DNA of 36,396 bases from Bacillota bacterium (GTDB lineage Bacteria; Bacillota; Sulfobacillia; Sulfobacillales; Sulfobacillaceae): positions 1 to 36,396 of the forward strand of contig JAJZBJ010000011.1 in the NCBI GenBank assembly GCA_021798975.1, in the 5' to 3' direction. The translations under genes and the position numbers were made by a program. The notes beneath the pieces were generated by a model. It ran no database searches. It saw only the letters and a program-made list of their open reading frames with translations, and was not told where the DNA came from. Shown one piece after another: positions 31,026-36,396 of this stretch (positions within the stretch are counted from its first letter, which is position 1; each line of letters starts with the position of its first letter).

Positions 31026-31354
31026 TTCTCCTATTGGAAGACAATGTCATGTTCTCCATGCCCATTATGGAACTCGCCCGGCAACACGGTGAACCGGTCA
31101 TCGTGGCAGAACATGCGGCCCGCGCCCGGGAGGTTTTGGCGGAGCAGTCTGATCTGCGGGGCGTCCTGCTCGACATGCGGCTCGTGGACGATGAGCTGCT
31201 TCAGCAAATACCTGCGGCGTTGGCGGTTGCGGCCTTCGGCCCGCACGTCGAAGGCGGGTCCTTCCTGGCCATGCGGCAACGCGGGATTAAAAACGTGTGG
31301 CCCAACTCGAAGTTGCGGGAACGTTTGCCCGACTGGCTAAAGGCTCTCCCGTAG
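31022..31354 (+). CDS. Receiver-like (pseudoreceiver) protein coupled to nth
   Basis: A small protein of 110 residues with a receiver-like plan: MILLLEDN at the first strand (Glu6-Asp7) and VLLDMRL with Asp51 at the phospho-acceptor position. The Thr/Ser and Lys-Pro motifs are absent; their positions read AAFGPHVEGG and NVWPNSKL. Without the switch residues it is probably not a normal response regulator, and may be a protein-binding pseudoreceiver. ATG 31022 overlaps the nth stop (ATGA). A longer upstream frame exists only inside nth and is not used. No kinase is adjacent. Confidence 0.72.
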   Translation: MILLLEDNVMFSMPIMELARQHGEPVIVAEHAARAREVLAEQSDLRGVLLDMRLVDDELLQQIPAALAVAAFGPHVEGGSFLAMRQRGIKNVWPNSKLRERLPDWLKALP

Positions 31355-31406
31355 CACGCGTCTGATTGCCTTTTCCCTTACGTAAACTGTCGTGAGGGGT
31401 GATGGC

Positions 31407-32276
31407 GTGACGGTGTTGGTGCTAAGCGGAGGCGGGATCTGGGCGGTGGCCGGCATTGGGGCGGCAGCGGCGTTGCGCGATATGGACGTTGCGGTCGACG
31501 CCTATGTGGGGTCCTCGGCCGGTGCCCTAGTCGGGGTGCTGTTGGCTTTGGGCCACACCCCCGAAACGCTTGCCGATGCCGCCCAAGCGCTGAAATCGTC
31601 TCCGGTTCGGCCGGCCTGGCAGGCCTGGGCGGCCTCCCTGGTGCATGCCAAACTGCCGTTGGGTTTAGCCACCCCGGCCCGCCTCTGGGAGCGGTTGGCC
31701 GGGGTGCTTCACGACCGCGAGTGGGCCGATCTGGAGACCCCGGTATGGATTGTGGCGACCTCGCTCAGCCAACGGCAAGCCATGGTATTCGGCCCAGGGG
31801 AGGAACCGGTCCGGACAGACTTGGGGAGCCGCATGCACCTCGGCTGGGGCGGGACCAGCATTCCGCTGAAGACGGCTTTGAGGGCGTCCACGGCTGTTCC
31901 CGGACTGCTTGCGCCGGTATCGGCGTTGGGGCAGGTGTTGGTCGACGGCGGAGTGGTGGATGATTATCCGGTGGATGTGGCGGCCTGGATGGGGGCGACC
32001 CACATCATTGGTGTTTGGGTGGATGAGTCGCCGCGTTGGACGCTGCCCCGCTCCGGGCATTTGGGCCACTTAATGTCCGCCAGCCTCTCCACCATGATTC
32101 GCGAGCTCTCGGTGGTCCGTCAGCGCCAGGTGACAATTCCCCGAGTCGATATCCGCATCGAAATGGAAAACGGCCACCGCGTGTTTCATCGCACGGCTGA
32201 AATTGTCGAGCGCGGCTACCATCTGACACGCGATCACGGCCGTGAAATCCTGGAAGGCCAAGATCGCCGGGCTTAG
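31407..32276 (+). CDS. Patatin-like phospholipase
   Basis: A cytoplasmic serine lipid hydrolase of 289 residues. The oxyanion motif LSGGGIWAVAGIG is at the N-terminus, the nucleophile is Ser37 in GSSAGALVG, and the dyad Asp180 lies in VLVDGGVVDDYPV, with Pro of ASTAVPGLLAPV between them. This matches the RssA/YchK type of bacterial patatin. GTG 31407 follows AGGGGTGAT; GTG 31392 is a longer alternative without a ribosome binding site. Its TAG shares bases with the stop of the convergent secreted-protein gene. The lipid substrate is unknown. Confidence 0.9.
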   Translation: MTVLVLSGGGIWAVAGIGAAAALRDMDVAVDAYVGSSAGALVGVLLALGHTPETLADAAQALKSSPVRPAWQAWAASLVHAKLPLGLATPARLWERLAGVLHDREWADLETPVWIVATSLSQRQAMVFGPGEEPVRTDLGSRMHLGWGGTSIPLKTALRASTAVPGLLAPVSALGQVLVDGGVVDDYPVDVAAWMGATHIIGVWVDESPRWTLPRSGHLGHLMSASLSTMIRELSVVRQRQVTIPRVDIRIEMENGHRVFHRTAEIVERGYHLTRDHGREILEGQDRRA

Positions 32277-32740
32277 TGGCGGGCCGGATCGGGGCTGCCC
32301 GGGATTTTTGCGGCTGGGCGGGGCATCGCCAGTTTTCGGGCCTTGGAGACGGCCGGGTTGGCCATGACGCGGGCATCGACTTCGGTCCCTACCAGCGTGC
32401 CATGCTGTTCGGTGACCACGGCGCTCACAACGATTTGCGCTTTGCCGCTGAATAGTGCGGCGTCGGTACCTTGGGCCTCCATGTCAATGTGCGTCTGGGG
32501 CGTTAAGGTGACGGCGACGGTCTTTCCTTGAGCAGTCGCAATGCGGAGGAAGTGAAGGGCGCCTAACGAAAAGACGCCCGTCATGCCGCCCGATACGATG
32601 CCGTGGATGATTTGGCGGTGGGATTCATCATGCGCGTGGGGCTCCGCCAGGCTGTGCGACTGGGCCAAGGCCGCTCCCGGGACCAGCGCCAGCACGGCTG
32701 CGGCGCCGGCCATGGCGAGCGTGGATGGCGTGGATTTCAT
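32273..32740 (-). CDS. Small secreted protein with His-rich N-terminus, unknown function
   Basis: A protein of 155 residues with a classical signal peptide (MKSTPSTLAMAGAAAVLALVPG, then AALAQS, cleavage likely after ALA). The mature N-terminus has a run of His and acidic residues (SHSLAEPHAHDESHRQIIHG) that could bind metal. The remainder has short alternating-hydrophobic strands (TVAVTLTPQTHIDMEAQG, AQIVVSAVVTEQHGTLVGTEVDARV), resembling an OB-like fold. No family is recognised. ATG 32740 follows AAAGGACC. It is downstream of kynU on the same strand, 86 nt away. Confidence 0.7.
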   Translation of the reverse strand: MKSTPSTLAMAGAAAVLALVPGAALAQSHSLAEPHAHDESHRQIIHGIVSGGMTGVFSLGALHFLRIATAQGKTVAVTLTPQTHIDMEAQGTDAALFSGKAQIVVSAVVTEQHGTLVGTEVDARVMANPAVSKARKLAMPRPAAKIPGSPDPARH

Positions 32741-32826
32741 GGCACCAGGTCCTTTCCGGCATTCTGTGTTCCCTTACACCCTGACAGTTGGCTTCAACCT
32801 TGCATGGCCCGCCGCCGCCAAAGCCC

Positions 32827-34092
32827 CTAAAGGACCGTGGGTTCGACCTCTTTAAAGGCACGCCATTGTTCATGGCGAAGAATGTGCTCAAGAATGTCCA
32901 CGACGCCCAGGCAGTCGCGAAAGCGCGACGTGCTGGGAGCTGGAGCCAGCCGAATCATGTCGGGGAACCGAAAGTCGGGGACAACTTTCGCGGCGCGGAG
33001 TGCGAGACTCAGGGCGCGGCCTTCTTCATGGGCCAGGGCGATGTGTCCGCCCCGATCCTGCGGCGGTGTGACGACATCGACGCCATAGCGGGTCAAGCGC
33101 TCCCGCACTAGGGTGTCCAAAAATGCCGTCAGTGATTGCGAGCGGGTAAAGAGCGCGTCAATGCCGGCTTCCGCTAACAGCTCGACACTGCCCGCCAAGG
33201 CAGCCAACGACAGAATGCTGGGCGTCCCCATCTGCAGCGCGTGGGCATCGGAGGCGCCCTCGAAACCGAACGGCATGTGAAATTGACGTTCGTTGGCCGA
33301 TCCCCACCAACCGGCAAGACCGGGCGCGAGGGGATGCCGGCGCCGGTGTACAAATGCGCCGGCCGGAGAACCAGGTCCGCCGTTGAGATACTTATACGTG
33401 CAGAAGATGGCGAGATCAATCTCATCATGCAGGCGGTGCGGAATGAGTCCGGCCGAGTGGCAGAGATCCCATATCACGGGCACCCCGCGCTCTTTGAGCG
33501 CGGCCGTGATTTCCGCCATCGGCAGCATTTGCCCGGTGGTGAACACGACAGACGGCAGCACCGCCAGACCCACATGCTCATCCGCCGCGGCCAGCACATC
33601 CTGGCTGGTGATGAGACGGGTGCCGGATTGGGGCGGTACGACGACCAAGTCCGCATCAGAATGGTGTCCGCGGCTCTCGAGGAAGCTCGACACCGCGTAA
33701 CGGTCGGTGGGAAAGGCCAGCCCGTCGATGAGGATTTTGGGGCGCTCGCGCCCAGGCCAGAACGTGGCCAGCATCTGGTGCAGCATCACCGTGGTTGACG
33801 ACCCCAAAGTGATCTCGCCGGGCTGGGCCCCCAAGATCGGGGATAACGTGTCGGCAATCTCTTCGACCCAGGTAAACCAGGGCGGCGAGGTTTCATTCCA
33901 ACCCAGTACGCCTAGCTGAGCCCACTGGTCGAGGGCTTCTTCGACCCGCCGGCGGGCGCGCCGGCTCTCCAACCCCAGGGAATTGCCGTCAAAGTAGAGG
34001 CCTGGGGGATGGAAGAATTCCTCGGGGAGCCAGCGCAGAGGATCGGTTCGGTCCATGGTTTCGGCGTCGTGTGTCCAATTGCGGTCCTGCAT
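32827..34092 (-). CDS. kynU: Kynureninase
   Basis: This PLP enzyme cleaves kynurenine (or 3-hydroxykynurenine) to anthranilate and alanine in tryptophan degradation. PLP-binding Lys234 lies in FCTYKYLNGGPGS, with the PLP-pairing Asp209 in VIWDLCHSAG. FDGNSLGLE at residues 35-43 and the C-terminal RGGHIALAHEEG and PDMIRLAPAP are typical. Length, 421 residues, is normal. ATG 34092 follows GGGAGG. No tryptophan dioxygenase or kynurenine formamidase gene is in the window. It is divergent from leucyl aminopeptidase, with a dyad in the gap. Confidence 0.94.
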   Translation of the reverse strand: MQDRNWTHDAETMDRTDPLRWLPEEFFHPPGLYFDGNSLGLESRRARRRVEEALDQWAQLGVLGWNETSPPWFTWVEEIADTLSPILGAQPGEITLGSSTTVMLHQMLATFWPGRERPKILIDGLAFPTDRYAVSSFLESRGHHSDADLVVVPPQSGTRLITSQDVLAAADEHVGLAVLPSVVFTTGQMLPMAEITAALKERGVPVIWDLCHSAGLIPHRLHDEIDLAIFCTYKYLNGGPGSPAGAFVHRRRHPLAPGLAGWWGSANERQFHMPFGFEGASDAHALQMGTPSILSLAALAGSVELLAEAGIDALFTRSQSLTAFLDTLVRERLTRYGVDVVTPPQDRGGHIALAHEEGRALSLALRAAKVVPDFRFPDMIRLAPAPSTSRFRDCLGVVDILEHILRHEQWRAFKEVEPTVL

Positions 34093-34144
34093 GACGTGCC
34101 TCCCAAATTATAAGGTGCTGAGAAGTTCTCCCCGGCTTTGGCAA

Positions 34145-34167
34145 AATCCTGTCCCCGAGGCAGGATT
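34145..34167. promoter_or_regulatory. Inverted repeat in the divergent kynU-pepA gap
   Basis: AATCCTG (34145-34151) and CAGGATT (34161-34167) are a perfect 7-base inverted repeat with a 9-base centre, total 23 bp, in the 134-nt gap between the two divergent starts. The size fits an operator for a dimeric repressor. It has no T-run and is not a terminator. Confidence 0.4.
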
Positions 34168-34226
34168 CACGCGGCGGGGATCAGAAGATAGGGGAAAACG
34201 GACGCGAGTCAGAAAGAAGGAGCAGA

Positions 34227-35558
34227 ATGTTTCAGAGCGAATGGACGGCCGCTGAGGATGCTTTGGCGCCGGTGCAAGTCCGGCTGGCTCAGGAAGACCG
34301 CAGCCTTGATCGGCCGTGGGTTGAGCGTGATGGCGAGAGGGCTTGGGTCGTGGTTCCCCGGCGCGCTACGCTGAGAAAGACCCAAAGAGCGTTTAGGGAG
34401 GCACTGAAGCTTGCCGTGGGGCTGAAGCCCGCCCGCATCGGGCTTGACATCCGGGAACTGGAACCGGCGCTGCGGCGCGCCGCCCTCTGGGGCGCCGGTC
34501 AAGGGGTGTATCGGTTTCGGTTGACCGACCAAACGGTGACGGGTCCCACGGTCGCGGTAGCGCCTTATCCCGGTTTGGACCTCGACTTGGCGATTCTTCA
34601 GGGCCAATCCCGGGTTCGGGACTGGATTAATCTGCCATCCAACGTGAAACCTCCGGAGCGTTTGGCGGAGCTGATGCAAGCGGATGCCGACCACCGCATT
34701 GCGTGGACTGCCTATCACCAGAAGATGCTCGAGGAGATGGGAGCCGGCGGCATTCTGGGCGTGGGGCAAGGCAGCCATCGACCGCCCGTGTTGTTGGTGG
34801 GGCGTTATGAAGGCAAGCCGGACAGCCCTTGGATTGCCTTGGTCGGTAAAGGCATCACCTTTGACAGCGGCGGCATTAGCCTCAAGCCCGGCGACGGGAT
34901 GGGGCGGATGAAGGGGGACATGGGCGGAGCCGCGGCTGTGGCGGCTGCTTTCCGTACGGCGGCTGAGACAGGGCTGGCGGTCAATGTCATGGCGGTATTG
35001 CCGCTAGCGGAGAATTTGCCGGGCGGGGGCGCCTTCCGGCCCGGTGATGTTTTGACCATGATGGATGGGACCTTGGTGGAAGTTATATCCACTGATGCCG
35101 AGGGACGTTTGGTGCTGGGAGACGGCGTCACTTGGGCGATTCGGAACGGCGCCCAGGCGGTGGTCGATATGGCCACCCTAACCGGCGCCAACGTGGTGGC
35201 CCTGGGCGGTATTCGCAGCGCCCTCATCGCCAACCATGAGGGCCTCGCGGCCCTGGTGCGCGAGGCGGCCGACCGGGCGGCCGAGCCCACATGGGAGATG
35301 CCGCATGACGAAGACTATGCGGACTTAAACAAGACCACCGCCGCCGACATCAAGAACTCCGGCGGCCGCCCCGCAGGAACGGTGACGGCCGGGTTGTTCA
35401 TTGGCCACTTTGCCAAGGACGTGGCCTGGGCGCATCTCGACATCGCCGGGTTGTCGTTTGAAAGCGACGGCAGCGGCATCGGCGCGGGCGCGACTGGCTA
35501 CGGGGCGGCAACGCTGGTGGAAGTGCTGAAGGCCTTCGGCGAGCGCCCGCCGCTCTAG
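34227..35558 (+). CDS. pepA: Leucyl aminopeptidase (M17 family)
   Basis: This hexameric dinuclear-metal aminopeptidase removes N-terminal residues in the cytoplasm. Metal and catalytic residues are visible: Lys208 and Asp213 (VGKGITFDSGGISLKP), Lys220, Asp231 (MKGDMGGAAAV), Asp290, Glu292 and Arg294 (STDAEGRLVLGDG). The signature normally begins with Asn and here begins with Ser289. The N-terminal domain (1-130) is shorter than in E. coli PepA, and the total is 443 residues. ATG 34227 follows AGAAGGAG. It is divergent from kynU and convergent with the SIMPL gene, with a gap of 3 nt. Confidence 0.93.
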   Translation: MFQSEWTAAEDALAPVQVRLAQEDRSLDRPWVERDGERAWVVVPRRATLRKTQRAFREALKLAVGLKPARIGLDIRELEPALRRAALWGAGQGVYRFRLTDQTVTGPTVAVAPYPGLDLDLAILQGQSRVRDWINLPSNVKPPERLAELMQADADHRIAWTAYHQKMLEEMGAGGILGVGQGSHRPPVLLVGRYEGKPDSPWIALVGKGITFDSGGISLKPGDGMGRMKGDMGGAAAVAAAFRTAAETGLAVNVMAVLPLAENLPGGGAFRPGDVLTMMDGTLVEVISTDAEGRLVLGDGVTWAIRNGAQAVVDMATLTGANVVALGGIRSALIANHEGLAALVREAADRAAEPTWEMPHDEDYADLNKTTAADIKNSGGRPAGTVTAGLFIGHFAKDVAWAHLDIAGLSFESDGSGIGAGATGYGAATLVEVLKAFGERPPL

Positions 35559-35561
35559 CGT

Positions 35562-36278
35562 CTAATGGCCAATCAGGTAAACCACCTTGATGCTGACCGA
35601 TTGGGTGGATTGGCCGGGCATAATGGGCGTACTCGGGGCTGAGGCAGCGGTTGCGTTCATCTCGAACGGCATGGGCGACGTGTTCTCATTCATGGACGAT
35701 ACGGACTTCACTCCGACAACCCGTTCGCCCATACTGGCGGCAATGGCGGATGCCTGACTCTGGGCATTCGCCATTGCTTGTTTGTAGGCGGTTTGATACC
35801 CGATGTTGGTCGGAACGGTAAAGTTGATTCCGTCCACCTGGTTGGCGCCCGCTTGCACGGCGGCGTCAACCGCCTTGCCGGCCTGGGCCGCCGTGGTGGT
35901 GATGTTGAGCGTATCGGTGACTTGGTATCCGGTAATTTTCGTCCCCCTCTGGTTGTAGACCGGGTTAATGTTGAGGCCGCCGGTGGCAATGGCGGATTGG
36001 GCCACGCCGAGCTGCTCGACCGCTTGGATGACGCGGTTAGCGGCGGCGTTGTTGGCGTTGAGAGCCGCTTGCGCCGTCGTCCCTTGATTGTTCACGCTCA
36101 CGCTGACTTGCGCGGTGGTCGGTGTGACGGAAATTGACGCGTTGCCATAAACGGTCACTAAGCTAGGCGCAGTCCCGGCCGCTTGGACGGGCGATCCGCC
36201 GGAGTTCAAGACAGCCACCATGCCGAAGGCGGCCGCTAAGGCTGCTGCGGCCCCCATTCCTATCACGGATTTTTTCAC
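35562..36278 (-). CDS. SIMPL-domain (DUF541) secreted protein
   Basis: This protein of 238 residues has a signal peptide or anchor (MKKSVIGMGAAAALAAAFG, then MVAVLNS) and a SIMPL/DUF541 domain. VTVYGNASISVTPTTAQVSVSV, the middle VYNQRGTKITGYQVTDTLNI and QAMANAQSQASAIAASMG are the family's usual features. The family is extracytoplasmic and poorly understood, with links to stress resistance. GTG 36278 has AGGAGG 9 nt upstream. The in-frame ATG 36296 would place that site inside the gene, so the GTG is preferred. The 118 nt upstream hold only a weak TTGTCA-N17-TGCAAA. Confidence 0.88.
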   Translation of the reverse strand: MKKSVIGMGAAAALAAAFGMVAVLNSGGSPVQAAGTAPSLVTVYGNASISVTPTTAQVSVSVNNQGTTAQAALNANNAAANRVIQAVEQLGVAQSAIATGGLNINPVYNQRGTKITGYQVTDTLNITTTAAQAGKAVDAAVQAGANQVDGINFTVPTNIGYQTAYKQAMANAQSQASAIAASMGERVVGVKSVSSMNENTSPMPFEMNATAASAPSTPIMPGQSTQSVSIKVVYLIGH

Positions 36279-36396
36279 GGGTGAATTCCTCCTCATGTCT
36301 TTGCATCGGTTGGGAGAGCATTTGACAACCGCCATAACGGGCGCGGACAGCCAAATGTTTCTGGCTCATGATCAGGCGCTTCGTACCAACGTGGCG

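Noticed and set aside
34107-34112. TATAAT on the minus strand just before kynU
   Set aside because: A start 7 nt downstream would fall inside the kynU ribosome binding site, and no -35 or TG extension is present.
36322-36327. Perfect TTGACA on the plus strand near the right edge
   Set aside because: No -10 at the proper distance and no plus-strand gene start in the remaining sequence.

Overview
The window is an ordinary chromosomal stretch of a high-GC Gram-positive bacterium. There is no rRNA, tRNA, CRISPR array, insertion sequence or phage gene in it. Genes are densely packed on both strands, with strong AGGAGG-type ribosome binding sites and frequent GTG and TTG starts. Gene content (BfmB-type branched-chain 2-oxoacid dehydrogenase, pyruvoyl arginine decarboxylase, TusA, a membrane molybdoenzyme, VIT1-type transporter) fits a thermoacidophilic, sulfur- or metal-associated Firmicute such as Sulfobacillus. 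That assignment is inference from gene content, not from a search.

Left part (1-7477, + strand). The 3' end of one E1-alpha gene is followed by a complete E1-alpha paralogue, E1-beta, E2, lipA and lipB: a 2-oxoacid dehydrogenase together with the two enzymes that lipoylate its E2. No E3 is present in the window. Next come a VIT1/CCC1-family transporter, a possible small coupled ORF, and a five-helix membrane molybdoenzyme with a Tat-like motif inside the chain. A class A penicillin-binding protein lies convergent on the minus strand (7495-9600).

Polyamine operon (9719-14945, + strand). A clear promoter precedes pyruvoyl arginine decarboxylase, spermidine synthase, agmatinase, an arginyl-tRNA synthetase whose HIGH signature is replaced, and a Ycf46-like AAA+ ATPase. 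Gaps within the set run from 18 nt down to a 4-nt overlap. The first three enzymes convert arginine to agmatine, putrescine and spermidine.

Middle (14942-23943). Minus-strand genes encode an HNH endonuclease, a nitrilase-amidohydrolase fusion that lacks key catalytic residues in both halves, and a second nitrilase-family enzyme with an intact triad. A tusA gene carrying a single-base frameshift runs against the end of that second nitrilase. Urocanate hydratase follows in an operon with a soluble GAF-PAS histidine kinase. The kinase gene overlaps, tail to tail, a stand-alone receiver gene. A six-helix membrane protein and a J-domain/zinc/membrane protein come next, then the intrinsic terminator of fabH.

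Right part (23944-36396). fabH is followed by a HAAS-domain membrane protein, a CxxC-less thioredoxin-reductase-like flavoprotein, and a mismatch uracil-DNA glycosylase. Then come a membrane-anchored unknown, a 47-residue membrane miniprotein, an M24 peptidase, the coupled set bcp-nth-pseudoreceiver, a patatin, a secreted unknown, kynureninase, leucyl aminopeptidase and a SIMPL-domain protein.

Noteworthy signals include the HIGH-less ArgRS inside a polyamine operon, the doubly degenerate fusion, and the frameshifted tusA. There are also dyads placed inside promoters, a hairpin between the ribosome binding site and start of E1-beta, a recurring TTGCC -35 element, and four convergent gene pairs that share their stop codons.
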